From assembly GCF_001717955.1 (NCBI RefSeq), contig NZ_CP014168.1:1898001-1962000 (forward strand): a stretch of 64,000 nucleotides of DNA. Direction: 5' to 3'. The DNA comes from Sphingomonas panacis. GTDB taxonomy: Bacteria > Pseudomonadota > Alphaproteobacteria > Sphingomonadales > Sphingomonadaceae. The translations under genes were made by a program, and so were the position numbers. Positions 35,424 to 46,897 of the stretch are shown here, one piece after another. How positions within the stretch are numbered: position 1 is the first letter of the stretch; every line of letters begins with the position of its first letter. A model generated the notes under the pieces. That model saw nothing but the letters and a program-made list of their open reading frames with translations. It was not told the origin of the DNA and did no database searches.

Positions 35424-36323
35424 ATGCGCCGCGACGATCTCGTTGATCTGAACGCTTTCCTCGCCGTCGCGCAGGAGCGCAGCTTCACCCGCGCCGCCGC
35501 CCGGCTCGGCGTGTCGCAATCGGCGCTCAGCCACACCGTCCGGCGGCTCGAGACGCGGCTCGGCGTGCGGCTGCTGTCGCGCACCACGCGCAGCGTTGCC
35601 CCCACCGAGGCGGGCGAGCGGCTGGTCGCCAAGCTCGGCCCGGCGTTCGACGAGATCGAGGGGCAACTTTCCGCCCTCGGCGAGCTTCGCGAGCGTCCGG
35701 CGGGCACCATCCGCATCACCGCCACCCAGCAATCCGCCGAGGCGTTGTTGTGGCCCGCCGTCCGCCGGCTGATGGCCGATTATCCCGAGGTGAAGGTCGA
35801 GATCAGCGTCGACGCTGGCTTTCGCGATATCGTCGCCGAACGGTTCGACGCGGGCGTGCGGCTGAGCGAGCGCGTCGCGGCGGATATGATCGCGGTACGG
35901 ATCGGCCCCGATCTGCGCATGGCGGCAGTCGCTTCGCCTGACTATTTCGCGCGCCACCCCGCGCCGGTGACGCCGCAGGATCTCGCCGCGCACGTGTGCA
36001 TCAACCTGCGCCTGTCCACGCTCGGCGATCTCTATGCGTGGGAGCTCGACCGTGAAGATCAGCATCTGCGGTTGCGCGTCGATGGGCAATTCACCTCGAA
36101 CCATGTGCCGATGATCCTGCGTGCCGCCCGGGCCGGCTTCGGCATCGCCTTCCTGCCCGATCACCATGTCGAGGACGATATTGCGAGCGGCAGGCTGGTG
36201 CGCGTGCTGGAGGACTGGTGCCCACCCTTCGCCGGCTATCACCTCTATTACCCGAGCCGCCGCCAGCCCACCCCGGCGTTCGCGCTGCTGCTGGATCTCC
36301 TGCGCGAGGGCGCCCGCGAATAG
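35424..36323 (+). CDS. LysR family transcriptional regulator
   Basis: 299 aa. Winged helix-turn-helix at residues 5-64 (LNAFLAVAQERSFTRAAARL, then GVSQSALSHTVRRLE), followed by a LysR substrate-binding domain (about 90-292) with the DAGVRLSERV-type pattern of the CrgA/AaeR-like group. It lies 127 bp downstream of the TonB receptor on the same strand, so its targets may be elsewhere or the receptor. ATG 35424 is the only good start. Confidence 0.9.
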   Translation: MRRDDLVDLNAFLAVAQERSFTRAAARLGVSQSALSHTVRRLETRLGVRLLSRTTRSVAPTEAGERLVAKLGPAFDEIEGQLSALGELRERPAGTIRITATQQSAEALLWPAVRRLMADYPEVKVEISVDAGFRDIVAERFDAGVRLSERVAADMIAVRIGPDLRMAAVASPDYFARHPAPVTPQDLAAHVCINLRLSTLGDLYAWELDREDQHLRLRVDGQFTSNHVPMILRAARAGFGIAFLPDHHVEDDIASGRLVRVLEDWCPPFAGYHLYYPSRRQPTPAFALLLDLLREGARE

Positions 36324-36412
36324 CCATACCCCGTTTGCGGATTCGGTCTGGAAATCCGCGCCCGGCTTGCATATAGCGCATGCCTTCGCTGACCGGCTCC
36401 GCCGGCCGCCGT

Positions 36413-36497
36413 GCGGGCGTGGTGAAATTGGTAGACGCGCGGGACTCAAAATCCCGTTCCGCAAGGAGTGTCGGTTCGACCCCGACCGCCCGCACCA
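36413..36497 (+). tRNA. tRNA-Leu (anticodon CAA)
   Basis: 85-nt class II tRNA with encoded CCA: acceptor GCGGGCG (36413-36419) pairs with CGCCCGC (36487-36493), discriminator A. Anticodon stem-loop CGGGA-CTCAAAA-TCCCG reads CAA (leucine, UUG codons). D-loop, long variable arm and T-arm (CGGTTCGACCCCG) are all present. No adjacent integration signs. Confidence 0.97.
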
Positions 36498-36536
36498 TTT
36501 ACGAGACATCGGGTGCTGTCCGCGGCGCCGCCCGGC

Positions 36537-37562
36537 CTACGGCAGCAGCAGCGATGCATCCCCGTACGAGTAGAAGCGGTAGCCGTTCGCGATGGCATGG
36601 GCGTATGCAGCCTGCATCCTATCCAGCCCCATCAGCGCCGAGACCAGCATGAACAGTGTCGAGCGCGGCAGATGGAAGTTGGTCATCAGCCCGTCCACGC
36701 CCTTGAAGCGATAGCCGGGGGTGATGAAGATCGCGGTATCGCCCTCGAACGGCCGGATGATGCCGTCGCGATCGGCCGCGCTTTCGATCAGGCGCAGGCT
36801 GGTGGTGCCGACCGCGATAACGCGGCCGCCGGCGGCGCGCACGGCGTTGAGCCGCGCGGCGGTGGCGGGGTCGATCCGGCCCCATTCGGTGTGCATGCGG
36901 TGCGCGGCGGTGTCCTCGGCCTTGACCGGCAGGAACGTACCCGCGCCGACGTGCAGCGTCAGCGTCGCATGGCCGATCCCGGCGGCATCCAGCGCCGCCA
37001 TCAGCTCGGGCGTGAAGTGCAACGCTGCGGTTGGGGCGGCGACCGCGCCTTTCTCGGCCGCGAACATCGTCTGGTAATCGTCGAGATCGCGCGCGTCGGC
37101 GGCGCGTTTCGAGGCGATATAAGGCGGCAGCGGCATCCGCCCGGCGCGTTCGAGCAATAGCTCGACCGGCTCGTCGCCGGCGAAGGTCAGCGCGAAACTG
37201 CCATCCTCCTGCCGCTCGCTCGCAACAGCGGACACGCCGCCGCCGAAGTCGATCGCCTCACCATCGCGGATGCGTCGGGCGTTGCGGATGAACGCGCGCC
37301 AGCGGTGCGGCCCTTCGCGCTTGTGGAGCGTCGCGCCGATCTTCGCGTCTCCCCGAATGCCCTCCAACTGCGCGGGGATGACGCGCGTGTCGTTGAACAC
37401 CAGCATGTCGCCCGCGCGAAGCTGGCCGGGCAGGTCGGTCACGGCGAGGTCGCGCGTCGCATCGCGCTCGAGCACCAGCAGCCGCGCCGAATCGCGCGGG
37501 CTCGCCGGGCGCAGCGCGATTCGCTCGGGTGGCAGTTCGAAATCGAACAGATCGACCTTCAT
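36537..37562 (-). CDS. queA: S-adenosylmethionine:tRNA ribosyltransferase-isomerase
   Basis: Transfers and isomerises the ribosyl part of SAM onto 7-aminomethyl-7-deazaguanine tRNA to form epoxyqueuosine, the penultimate step of queuosine synthesis. 341 aa with the conserved [13 protein letters not shown] start, [32 protein letters not shown] and [20 protein letters not shown]. No tgt gene is adjacent in the window (it may lie elsewhere). First ATG 37562; the downstream gene on the opposite strand is tRNA-Leu. Confidence 0.96.
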   Translation of the reverse strand: MKVDLFDFELPPERIALRPASPRDSARLLVLERDATRDLAVTDLPGQLRAGDMLVFNDTRVIPAQLEGIRGDAKIGATLHKREGPHRWRAFIRNARRIRDGEAIDFGGGVSAVASERQEDGSFALTFAGDEPVELLLERAGRMPLPPYIASKRAADARDLDDYQTMFAAEKGAVAAPTAALHFTPELMAALDAAGIGHATLTLHVGAGTFLPVKAEDTAAHRMHTEWGRIDPATAARLNAVRAAGGRVIAVGTTSLRLIESAADRDGIIRPFEGDTAIFITPGYRFKGVDGLMTNFHLPRSTLFMLVSALMGLDRMQAAYAHAIANGYRFYSYGDASLLLP

Positions 37563-37581
37563 GTCAGCGCTTCGGGCAGCG

Positions 37582-38334
37582 TTACTGCGCTTTGGCCTTG
37601 GGCTTGACCACCGCCGGCGCGCGCAGAGTCTTGGCGTTCGGCGTTTTCGGCGCGGCAGGCTTGCCCGCCGGGGTGCTGGGCGTCAGGAACGCGCCGCCAA
37701 GGCTGCTCGGCGACAATGTCGCGGCGGGGGCGGGGGGCGGCGCGGGCACGTAGGCAGGCGGATGGTCCGCCGCGATATAGGCATGGACGATCCGCGACGG
37801 GTTCGCGGGCGGCTCGCCACGCGTGATCGCGTCGACATATTGCATGCCGTCGATCACCCTGCCGAACACGGTGTATTTCTTGTCGAGCGACAGCTTGGGG
37901 TCGAACACGATGAAGAACTGGCTGTTGGCGCTGTCCTCCTTCTCGGCGCGGGCGGCCGATACGGCGCCGCGCACATGCGGCAGCCAATTGAACTCCGCCT
38001 TGAGATCGGGGAGCGTCGAGCCGCCGGTGCCGTCGCCCTTGGGGTCGCCACCCTGCGCCATGAAGCCCTCGATCACGCGGTGGAAGGGCAGGCCGTCATA
38101 GAAATGCTGGCGGGTGAGGATCTTGATTCGCTCGACCGTCTTCGGCGCGGCGTCGGGGCGCAGCCAGATGATGACTCGGCCGCCGGTCGACAGATCGAGA
38201 TACCACAGGTTTTCGGGGTCGGTGATGGACGGGATCGGCGGGCGGCCGGCGATGGGGGTATCGATGACCTGCGCGAATGCCGGGGCAGCGAGGATGGCGA
38301 GGAGGAACACGACGAACCGAACAAGAAAACGCAT
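37582..38334 (-). CDS. Periplasmic cyclophilin-type peptidylprolyl isomerase
   Basis: 250 aa with a signal peptide ([21 protein letters not shown]) and a cyclophilin domain (about 45-190): [41 protein letters not shown]. Catalyses cis-trans isomerisation of Xaa-Pro bonds, probably for periplasmic or outer-membrane protein folding. The C-terminal 55 residues are Pro/Ala/Lys-rich and low complexity. It lies 19 bp upstream of queA on the same strand, the common ppi-queA neighbourhood in sphingomonads. Confidence 0.92.
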   Translation of the reverse strand: MRFLVRFVVFLLAILAAPAFAQVIDTPIAGRPPIPSITDPENLWYLDLSTGGRVIIWLRPDAAPKTVERIKILTRQHFYDGLPFHRVIEGFMAQGGDPKGDGTGGSTLPDLKAEFNWLPHVRGAVSAARAEKEDSANSQFFIVFDPKLSLDKKYTVFGRVIDGMQYVDAITRGEPPANPSRIVHAYIAADHPPAYVPAPPPAPAATLSPSSLGGAFLTPSTPAGKPAAPKTPNAKTLRAPAVVKPKAKAQ

Positions 38335-38417
38335 TATGTCCCCGCGATAGGCAGATGGTGGCGCCAGCGCTTAAAGCAAATCCCCGCTTGCGCCAATCTG
38401 AACCTACGCGAGGAAAA

Positions 38418-38504
38418 CGTCGCCCCGGCGGAGGCCGGGGCCGTCGCGTAATTTGGCGATGTGAGTGCCACAAACCCAGCGGCCCCGTCCTGCGCCGGCG
38501 CGAC
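38418..38504. repeat. CGTCGCCCCGGCG palindromic repeat, copy 2
   Basis: Left arm 38418-38442 is near identical to copy 1; right arm 38481-38504 has several mismatches. Lies between coaD and the cyclophilin gene, both on the minus strand. Confidence 0.8.
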
Positions 38505-38506
38505 AG

Positions 38507-39010
38507 TTACGAACCCTTGCGCCCCAGCGTCTCCACACGCGCCGCGACTTCCTCCGCCACCATCGGCGTCACGAAGCGCCCGATCGGCCCGCCATACAGC
38601 GCGATTTCCTTGACGAGCCGGCTGGCGATCGGTTGCAACGACACGTCGGCCATCAGGAACACCGTTTCGATGCGCGGGTTGATCTGCTGGTTCATGCCGG
38701 CCATCTGATATTCATATTCGAAATCGGCGACTGCGCGCAGACCGCGCACGATCACGCGCGCGCCCTCGCGCTCGGCGAAATCCATCAGCAGCGAATCGAA
38801 GCTGACGACCTGAACGTCACCTTCGATCTGCGCCACCTCGCGTTGCACCATCGCGAGCCGCTCGGGCAGGCTGAACATCGGCGATTTGGACGCGTTGGTG
38901 GTGACGCCGATGACGAGCCGATCGACCAGCTTCGCGCCGCGCCGGATGATATCCATATGGCCGAGCGTGATCGGGTCGAAGGTGCCGGGATAGACGCCGG
39001 TTCGCACCAT
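38507..39010 (-). CDS. coaD: Pantetheine-phosphate adenylyltransferase
   Basis: Fourth step of coenzyme A synthesis: adenylates 4'-phosphopantetheine to dephospho-CoA. 167 aa with the nucleotidyltransferase motif TFDPITLGHMDIIRRG (T/HxGH type) at residues 10-25, then VRGLRAVADFEYEYQMAGMN and the ISSR/TxxK counterpart SRLVKEIALYGG. Length typical. Flanked by two palindromic repeats on each side. Confidence 0.96.
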   Translation of the reverse strand: MVRTGVYPGTFDPITLGHMDIIRRGAKLVDRLVIGVTTNASKSPMFSLPERLAMVQREVAQIEGDVQVVSFDSLLMDFAEREGARVIVRGLRAVADFEYEYQMAGMNQQINPRIETVFLMADVSLQPIASRLVKEIALYGGPIGRFVTPMVAEEVAARVETLGRKGS

Positions 39011-39020
39011 GATGGTTCTC

Positions 39021-39108
39021 CGTCGCTCCGGCGGAGGCCGGGGCCGCTGGAAGGGGTACGAACCGGCTGCCTCACATTGCAGCGGCCCCGGCCTCCGCCG
39101 GGGCGACG
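39021..39108. repeat. CGTCGCCCCGGCG palindromic repeat, copy 3
   Basis: The best-preserved copy: 29-bp arms (39021-39049 and 39080-39108) match in 28 of 29 positions. It lies between ispA and coaD on the same strand, so transcription through both genes would pass through a large RNA hairpin. Confidence 0.88.
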
Positions 39109-39109
39109 A

Positions 39110-40012
39110 TTATCTGTCGCGCTCCAGAATGAAGCGGGCGATGTCGCGCAGCAGATCGGCCTCGGCGCCGTAGCTGCCGAGATGCGCGATCGCCTGATCG
39201 ACCAGCATGCGCGCCTGTTCGCGCGCGCGCGGCAGGCCGAGCAGCGACAGGAAGGTCTCCTTGCCGGCGTCGCCATCCTTGCCAAGCTTCTTGCCGACTG
39301 CCGCCTCGTCGCCCTCGACGTCGAGGATATCGTCGGCGATCTGGAAGGCGAGGCCGATGTCGCGCGCATAGCCGCGCAGGTGCGCACGGCCCTCAGCGGG
39401 GAGCCGCCCGAGGATCGCGCCGGCCTCGACCGAACAGGCGATCAGCGCGCCGGTCTTCATCGCCTGAAGCCGCGTGATCGTCGGCAGGTCGAAGCTCGAT
39501 TTCTCCGCCTCGATGTCCATCATCTGTCCGCCCGCCATACCGGCGGGGCCGGCGGCGCGGGCGAGATCGAGCACCAGTTCGCTTCGCACGAACGGATCGG
39601 TATGAGTCTCGGGATCGGCCAGCACCTCGAAAGCGAGCGCGTGGAGCGAATCGCCGGCGAGGATCGCGGTCGCCTCGTCGTAGAGCTTGTGGACGGTCGG
39701 CTTGCCCCGGCGCATGTCGTCGTCGTCCATCGCCGGCAGATCGTCGTGGATCAACGAATAGACATGGATACACTCGATCGCGAGACCGGCACGGCCCGCG
39801 CAGTCGCGATCGACGCCGAACAGCCGTGACGTGGCGTAGGTCAGCAGCGGGCGAAGCCGCTTGCCGCCGCCGATCGCGGCATGGCGCATCGCCGCGTACA
39901 GGTCGCGGCGCGGATCGTCGGGTAGCGCGAGCAATGTATCGAATCGCGCATCGATATCGGCACCGACTTCGGCAAGGGCATCACCGAGCGAAAGGGGGGC
40001 AAGCGGGATCAT
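39110..40012 (-). CDS. ispA: Polyprenyl (farnesyl) diphosphate synthase
   Basis: 300-aa trans-prenyltransferase condensing IPP with DMAPP/GPP to farnesyl diphosphate. First Asp-rich motif DDLPAMDDDDMRRGKPT (about 89-105), second Asp-rich motif QIADDILDVEGD, and GGKRLRPLL near the N-terminus. The xseB-ispA pair is a standard bacterial arrangement. Its ATG overlaps the xseB stop as TGATG, so translation is coupled. Confidence 0.93.
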   Translation of the reverse strand: MIPLAPLSLGDALAEVGADIDARFDTLLALPDDPRRDLYAAMRHAAIGGGKRLRPLLTYATSRLFGVDRDCAGRAGLAIECIHVYSLIHDDLPAMDDDDMRRGKPTVHKLYDEATAILAGDSLHALAFEVLADPETHTDPFVRSELVLDLARAAGPAGMAGGQMMDIEAEKSSFDLPTITRLQAMKTGALIACSVEAGAILGRLPAEGRAHLRGYARDIGLAFQIADDILDVEGDEAAVGKKLGKDGDAGKETFLSLLGLPRAREQARMLVDQAIAHLGSYGAEADLLRDIARFILERDR

Positions 40013-40254
40013 CAGGAACTCGCAGCGAAGGGTTGCACGGCGGCGGGGCGTCCTTCCGCGTCGAGCCGGATCGCCTCGATCCGCGCCTGCGCGGCGTCGA
40101 GCCGCTCGGCACAGCGGCGGCGTAGCCGGTCGCCACGCTCGTAGAGGCGGATGGCCTCGTCGAGCGGCGCGGTGCCGGTCTCGAGCTGCGAAACGATGGT
40201 TTCGAGCTCGCGTAGCGCATCCTCGAACGTCAAATCTTCAATCGGTCGATCCAT
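40012..40254 (-). CDS. xseB: Exodeoxyribonuclease VII small subunit
   Basis: 80-aa subunit of exonuclease VII. The conserved helix LTFEDALRELETIVSQLETG then APLDEAIRLYERGDRLRRRC is diagnostic. ATG 40254 gives the usual N-terminus (MDRPIEDLTFE); the frame is open 12 codons further upstream without similarity. Overlaps ispA by one base. Sits downstream of the ScfR-type regulator, on the same strand with an 93-bp gap. Confidence 0.95.
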   Translation of the reverse strand: MDRPIEDLTFEDALRELETIVSQLETGTAPLDEAIRLYERGDRLRRRCAERLDAAQARIEAIRLDAEGRPAAVQPFAASS

Positions 40255-40347
40255 CGCGCCGCTATGCGCGAGGCGCATGACGAGGGTCAAGGAGTGCTGC
40301 GCACGCGCCGAGCCGTTCGCCCGAGAAAGCCGAAGGAACCACGCAGT

Positions 40348-41748
40348 TTATTCCAGTTCATACGACACCGCGCCGCGCCGGTCCTGATCGACCACGATCC
40401 GCCCGGCGGCGGGCGGGAAGGCGCGTTGATCGCAGTCGCGGCGCGTGCAGATCCGGCAGGAGGTGCCGATCGGCGTCGCCGCGCCGTCGATGCGCAGGCC
40501 GTCGGCATACACGAAATCCGCCGCGAACGACGCCTCGCAGCCAAGCGCGAGCGCGTACCGGCGCGGCACTTGACCATAATCCTCGGTTGGCTTCACCAGC
40601 CCGCGCGCGATCGAGATATAGCGCACCCCGTCGGGCGTCTCGGCGAGTTGGACGAGGATTCGGTCGGGAATCGCCACGGCTTCGTGGACGATCCACAACG
40701 GGCACGCGCCGCCGAACCGCGCGAACTTGAGCCGCGTCGCAGAATGACGCTTGGTGATGTTGCCCGCCATGTCGACGCGGCAGAAGAAGAACGGAATGCC
40801 GAGCGCACCGGGGCGTTGCAGCGTCGAGAGGCGGTGGCAGGTCTGTTCGAAGCTGGTGCCGAACCGGCGCCGGAGCCGGTCGATATCGTGGCGCATCGCG
40901 CGCGCGGCGGTACGGAACACCTCATACGGCATCAGCAGCGCGCCCGCCGCATAGTTGAACAGGCCCGCCGTCAGCAATTGCCGCCCCGAATCGGAACCGA
41001 TGTCGGACGTATCGACGATCTCGGCGACCAGATCGGTCGCCGCGAGCCGCATATAGCGGTCCGCCAGCGCGAAGCGGATCGTTTCGGGCGGCTGGCCGCC
41101 GTCGATCCGCAGCACGCGCGCCTCGGCATCGAACGCGCGTACCAGATCGGGCGCATCGACATATTCGGTGGCGATTCCGTAGTCCGTGTGTAGCCGCGCG
41201 GCGATCGCCGCCGCCGGGTCGCGATCGTCGATCCGTGCGGCGAGCGCCTCGGCGCGGCGGTCGATCGCGTCGACATAGTTGCTGGCGTCGTTGAACCAGT
41301 CGCGCACCGCGTTCCACGGCAGATGGTCGGTCGCGCTCGCGCTCGAATCGAGCTGATCGTCGAGGATACGTAACTGCTCCTGCGCGCGCAGGAGCGCCTG
41401 GTGCGTGGCGACCAGCCGGCGGGCGAGGCGTGGCTGCTGCTGCGTCGCCCGGCGCAAGGTCGCCTCGTCGATCGGTTCGGCGGGCACGCTCGGATCGGCG
41501 GCGGCGTCGAGCGCTTCGGCGAACAGCCGACGATCGTCGTTGGGGTCGAGCGGCGCCCAATGCGCCGGCGCCTCGCTCGACAACGCCGCCAGCACGCGCG
41601 GGGTGAGCGGGCGGTGGCCGCTCTCGATCTGCGACAGGTAGCTCACCGACAGCCCGATCCGCGCCGCCATCGCCGCCTGGCTGATGCCGAGCCGGTCGCG
41701 CAAGGCGCGCAGTTCGTGGCCGGCATAGATTCGTCTGGTCGCCATCAA
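40348..41748 (-). CDS. Short-chain fatty acyl-CoA regulator (ScfR/PrpR/RamB family)
   Basis: 466 aa. N-terminal Xre-type helix-turn-helix (residues 9-64: LRALRDRLGISQAAMAARIG, then LSVSYLSQIESGHR), a central IrrE-like/HEXXH-derived region (about 170-300) and a C-terminal domain with a Cys cluster (TSCRICTRRDC near 435). This is the ScfR family, whose members sense acyl-CoA or related metabolites and control propionyl-CoA, acetate or glyoxylate genes. It is divergent from the propionyl-CoA carboxylase operon, with a palindrome in the 212-bp gap, so it is most likely its regulator. Repressor or activator cannot be told. Confidence 0.9.
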   Translation of the reverse strand: MMATRRIYAGHELRALRDRLGISQAAMAARIGLSVSYLSQIESGHRPLTPRVLAALSSEAPAHWAPLDPNDDRRLFAEALDAAADPSVPAEPIDEATLRRATQQQPRLARRLVATHQALLRAQEQLRILDDQLDSSASATDHLPWNAVRDWFNDASNYVDAIDRRAEALAARIDDRDPAAAIAARLHTDYGIATEYVDAPDLVRAFDAEARVLRIDGGQPPETIRFALADRYMRLAATDLVAEIVDTSDIGSDSGRQLLTAGLFNYAAGALLMPYEVFRTAARAMRHDIDRLRRRFGTSFEQTCHRLSTLQRPGALGIPFFFCRVDMAGNITKRHSATRLKFARFGGACPLWIVHEAVAIPDRILVQLAETPDGVRYISIARGLVKPTEDYGQVPRRYALALGCEASFAADFVYADGLRIDGAATPIGTSCRICTRRDCDQRAFPPAAGRIVVDQDRRGAVSYELE

Positions 41749-41772
41749 TTCCGTCCGGCTGCAATTCCCCTG

Positions 41773-41854
41773 CCGTTCGTGCTGAGTTTATCGAAGCACG
41801 TGCCCCAGGCGGTACCGCTTGGAACACGCCCTTCGACGGGCTCAGGGCGAACGG
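41773..41854. repeat. CCGTTCG...CGAACGG palindromic repeat in the divergent promoter gap
   Basis: Inverted arms of about 29 bp (41773-41801 and 41825-41854), with the core CTTCGA...CTCAGG. Same family as copies at 43505 and 63082. It lies between the regulator and pccB, so it either separates two promoters or has been recruited into them. Confidence 0.75.
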
Positions 41855-41960
41855 GCTGGGTATCGCATAGTTTGCAAACGGGTCTCGCACAACTTTGCAA
41901 GATCACAGTTGCGCGCACGCCGCCGAGCGCGAAGAGAGGGCATGCCTACAGGAGACCCTG

Positions 41961-43487
<1,527 letters not shown>

Positions 43488-43504
43488 TCTGGTGCCTCGC
43501 TCAA

Positions 43505-43588
43505 CCGTTCGTGCCGAGCGAAGTCGAGGCATGGGCAACGAACGACAGCGCTCGGGGCCTGTCCCTCGACTTCGCTCGGGGCGAACGG
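43505..43588. repeat. CCGTTCG...CGAACGG palindromic repeat between pccB and mcm
   Basis: Arms about 43505-43531 and 43561-43588 form a long imperfect inverted repeat related to copies at 41773 and 63082. Located between two genes on the same strand, it may attenuate read-through or stabilise pccB mRNA. Confidence 0.75.
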
Positions 43589-43622
43589 GTCCGGATGCGC
43601 GGGAAAGAACGGAGTATTAGCG

Positions 43623-45761
43623 GTGACCGATAAACCCACGCTCGACCAATGGTCCGCCGCCGCCGCGAAAGAGGTGAAGGGCAAGGATCTCACCTGGCAA
43701 ACGCCCGAGGGGATCGACGTCAAGCCGCTCTACACCGCCGAGGACGTCGCCGATCTCGACCCCGGCCTGCCCGGTTTCGCGCCGTTCACGCGCGGCGTGC
43801 GCGCCTCGATGTACGCGGGCCGGCCGTGGACGATCCGCCAATATGCCGGCTTCTCGACCGCCGAGGCATCGAATGCTTTCTACCACCGCAACCTCAAGGC
43901 CGGGCAGAAGGGCCTGTCGGTCGCGTTCGATCTCGCCACGCACCGCGGCTATGACTCGGACCATCCGCGCGTCACCGGCGATGTCGGCAAGGCCGGCGTG
44001 GCGATCGACACGATCGACGACATGAAGATCCTGTTCGACGGCATCCCGCTCGATCAGATGTCGGTCTCGATGACGATGAACGGCGCGGTGATCCCGATCC
44101 TCGCCTTCTTCATCGTCGCGGGCGAGGAGCAGGGCGTGCCGCGCGCGCAGCTCGACGGGACCATCCAGAACGACATCCTCAAGGAGTTCATGGTCCGCAA
44201 CACCTACATCTACCCGCCCGAACCCTCGATGCGGATCATCTCGGACATTTTCGGCTACACCAGCCGCGAGATGCCCAAGTTCAACAGCATCTCGATCAGC
44301 GGCTATCACATGCAGGAAGCCGGCGCGACGCAGGTGCAGGAGCTTGCCTTTACCATCGCCGACGGCATGGAATATGTGAAATACGGCGTCGCCTCGGGCC
44401 TCGATATCGACAAGTTCGCCGGACGGCTCAGCTTCTTCTTCGCGATCGGCATGAACTTCTTCATGGAGATCGCCAAGCTGCGCGCCGCGCGCGTGCTGTG
44501 GCACCGCGTGATGACGCAATTGGGCGCGCAGGACGAGCGCTCGAAAATGCTGCGCACCCACTGCCAGACCAGCGGCGTCAGCCTCACCGAGCAAGACCCC
44601 TACAACAACGTCATGCGCACCACGATCGAGGCGATGGCGGCGATGCTCGGTGGGACGCAGAGCCTTCACACCAACGCGCTCGACGAGGCGATCGCGCTGC
44701 CGACCGATTTCTCGGCCCGCATCGCGCGCAACACGCAGATCGTGATTCAGGAAGAGACGGGGATGACCAAGGTCGTCGATCCGCTCGGCGGCAGCTATTA
44801 TATCGAGAGCCTGACTCAGCAGCTCGTCGACAAGGCGTGGGAAATCATCGAGCGCGTCGAGGCCGAGGGCGGCATGGCCAAGGCGGTCGCGGCGGGATGG
44901 CCCAAGGCGATGATCGAGGAAGCGAGCGCCGGCCGCGCCGCCCGCGTCGATCGCGGCGAGGACGTGATCGTCGGCGTCAACAAGTACAAGCTGGCGCAGG
45001 AAGATCCGATCGATTTCCTCGATGTCGACAACCATGCCGTGCGCGAGGCACAGATCGCGCGCATCAAGACCTCCAAGGCGGGTCGCGACGAGGCGAAATG
45101 CCAGGCCGCGCTCGATGCGCTGCGCGAGGGCGCGCGCGGCACCGCCAACCTGCTCGAACTGGCGGTCGAATGCGCCCGCCAGCGCGCCACGCTCGGCGAG
45201 ATCAGCCAGGCGATGGAGGATGTGTTCGGTCGCTACGGCACCAAGCCGACCCCGGTCTCGGGCATCTATGGCGGCGCATATGGCGACGACGCCAAGTGGC
45301 AGGGGCTGATCGACGGCGTCGGCTCGGTCACGCGCGCCAAGGGCCGCCGTCCGCGCCTGCTCGTCGCCAAGATGGGGCAGGACGGGCATGATCGCGGCGC
45401 CAACCTCGTCTCCTCGGCGTTCGGCGATCTCGGTTTCGAGGTGGTGCCGGGGCCCTTGTTCCAGACGCCCAAGGAAGCCGCCGATCTCGCCATCGCGAGC
45501 GATGTCGACGTGGTCGGCGCATCCAGCCTCGCCGCCGGCCACAAGACGCTGATTCCCGAACTGATCGGCCATCTGCGCGAGGCCGGGCGCAGCGATATCA
45601 AGGTGATCGCGGGCGGCGTGATCCCGGCGCAGGATTATCAGGGCCTGCGCGATGCGGGCGTGCAGGGGATTTTCGGCCCCGGCACGAATCTGGTGGACGC
45701 CGCGGGCGAGGTGTTGAAGTTGCTCGGGCACAATATGCCACCAGTCGAGGAAGTTGCGTAA
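43623..45761 (+). CDS. scpA: Methylmalonyl-CoA mutase
   Basis: 712-aa adenosylcobalamin enzyme converting (R)-methylmalonyl-CoA to succinyl-CoA. Substrate barrel to about residue 560 ([54 protein letters not shown]) and a C-terminal B12-binding domain with [20 protein letters not shown] (His ligand to cobalt, near residue 590) and [17 protein letters not shown] start 43623 with ACGGAG upstream. The stop is TAATG-overlapped by bioB. A methylmalonyl-CoA epimerase gene is not in view. Confidence 0.96.
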   Translation: MTDKPTLDQWSAAAAKEVKGKDLTWQTPEGIDVKPLYTAEDVADLDPGLPGFAPFTRGVRASMYAGRPWTIRQYAGFSTAEASNAFYHRNLKAGQKGLSVAFDLATHRGYDSDHPRVTGDVGKAGVAIDTIDDMKILFDGIPLDQMSVSMTMNGAVIPILAFFIVAGEEQGVPRAQLDGTIQNDILKEFMVRNTYIYPPEPSMRIISDIFGYTSREMPKFNSISISGYHMQEAGATQVQELAFTIADGMEYVKYGVASGLDIDKFAGRLSFFFAIGMNFFMEIAKLRAARVLWHRVMTQLGAQDERSKMLRTHCQTSGVSLTEQDPYNNVMRTTIEAMAAMLGGTQSLHTNALDEAIALPTDFSARIARNTQIVIQEETGMTKVVDPLGGSYYIESLTQQLVDKAWEIIERVEAEGGMAKAVAAGWPKAMIEEASAGRAARVDRGEDVIVGVNKYKLAQEDPIDFLDVDNHAVREAQIARIKTSKAGRDEAKCQAALDALREGARGTANLLELAVECARQRATLGEISQAMEDVFGRYGTKPTPVSGIYGGAYGDDAKWQGLIDGVGSVTRAKGRRPRLLVAKMGQDGHDRGANLVSSAFGDLGFEVVPGPLFQTPKEAADLAIASDVDVVGASSLAAGHKTLIPELIGHLREAGRSDIKVIAGGVIPAQDYQGLRDAGVQGIFGPGTNLVDAAGEVLKLLGHNMPPVEEVA

Positions 45762-46897
45762 TGCGTGATGTCATTGATCTCCCCTCCCTGGAAGGGAGGG
45801 GCCGGGGGTGGATCGGCTCGTTGGAGAACGAGTCCGTACCCCCCACACCGACCCACCCCCAGCCCCTCCCTTCCAGGGAGGGGAGCGTAAGGACGGATTG
45901 GACCCGCGCCGAAATCGCCGACCTGTTCGCGCTCCCGTTCGACGAACTGATGTTCCGCGCGCAGACCGTCCACCGCGCGCACCACACCCCCTCGCAGGTG
46001 CAGCTTTGCACGCTCTTGTCGATCAAGACCGGCGGCTGCCCCGAGGATTGCGGCTATTGCAACCAGTCCGCCTCGGCCGAAACCGAGCTCAAGGCGTCGA
46101 AGCTGATGGACGTCCGCGCGGTGCTGCAATCGGCGGCGCAGGCGCGGGACGCCGGCTCGCAGCGCTTCTGCATGGGTGCGGCGTGGCGCAACCCGAAGGA
46201 CAAGGACATGCCCGCCATCGTCGAGATGGTGAAGGGCGTGCGCCAGATGGGGATGGAAACCTGCATGACGCTCGGCATGCTGACGCCGGGCCAAGCCGCG
46301 CAGCTCGCCGACGCCGGGCTCGATTACTACAACCACAATATCGATACCTCGCCCGAGAAGTACGGCGAGGTCATCACCACGCGCACCTTCCAGGACCGGC
46401 TCGATACGCTGGAGAACGTGCGCGAGGCGGGCATCAACGTGTGCTGCGGCGGTATCGTCGGCATGGGCGAGACCCGCGGGGATCGCGTCGGCTTCGTCCA
46501 CGCGCTCGCCACCTTGCCGCGCCACCCCGAGAGCGTCCCGGTCAATGCGCTCGTGCCGGTCAAGGGCACCGTGCTCGGCGACATGCTCGCCGACACCCCG
46601 CTCGCGCAGATCGACGACATCGAATTCGTCCGCACGGTCGCGGTCGCGCGCATCACCATGCCGCTATCGATGGTGCGCTTGTCGGCGGGCCGCGAGAGCA
46701 TGAGCGAGGCCACGCAGGCGTTGTGCTTCATGGCGGGCGCCAACTCGATCTTCACCGGCGATCGGCTGCTCACCACCGGCAATCGCGGCGACAGCGCCGA
46801 CGCCGCGCTGTTCGCCAAGCTCGGCGTCGTCGCGATGCAGGGCGAGGAGCCGGCGCGCGCCGCGAAGGCGTCGGCGGGGGGCTGCACCGCGTGCTGA
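45761..46897 (+). CDS. bioB: Biotin synthase with a repeat-encoded N-terminal extension
   Basis: Radical-SAM enzyme inserting sulfur into dethiobiotin. Fe-S ligands are C93, C97 and C100 in [13 protein letters not shown]; other motifs are [33 protein letters not shown] and GANSIFTG. In E. coli the three Cys are 53, 57 and 60; the shift of 40 is caused by residues 7-42, which are encoded entirely by a palindromic repeat (45779-45885). No in-frame ATG, GTG or well-placed start exists after the repeat, so ribosomes must start at ATG 45761 (overlapping the mutase stop) or within it. Position next to pccA fits supply of biotin to the carboxylase. Confidence 0.93.
   Translation: MRDVIDLPSLEGRGRGWIGSLENESVPPTPTHPQPLPSREGSVRTDWTRAEIADLFALPFDELMFRAQTVHRAHHTPSQVQLCTLLSIKTGGCPEDCGYCNQSASAETELKASKLMDVRAVLQSAAQARDAGSQRFCMGAAWRNPKDKDMPAIVEMVKGVRQMGMETCMTLGMLTPGQAAQLADAGLDYYNHNIDTSPEKYGEVITTRTFQDRLDTLENVREAGINVCCGGIVGMGETRGDRVGFVHALATLPRHPESVPVNALVPVKGTVLGDMLADTPLAQIDDIEFVRTVAVARITMPLSMVRLSAGRESMSEATQALCFMAGANSIFTGDRLLTTGNRGDSADAALFAKLGVVAMQGEEPARAAKASAGGCTAC
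45779..45885. repeat. 107-bp palindromic element inside the bioB reading frame
   Basis: A perfect 24-bp inverted repeat (45779-45802 with 45862-45885) extended by an 8-of-9 match inward (45803-45811 with 45853-45861). Each arm is itself a small palindrome, and a CTCGTT/AACGAG hairpin sits in the centre. The RNA would fold into a long stem in the first 125 nt of bioB. The translated form, residues 7-42 of BioB, is rich in Pro, Gly, Glu and Arg and has no biotin synthase counterpart. Confidence 0.9.
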
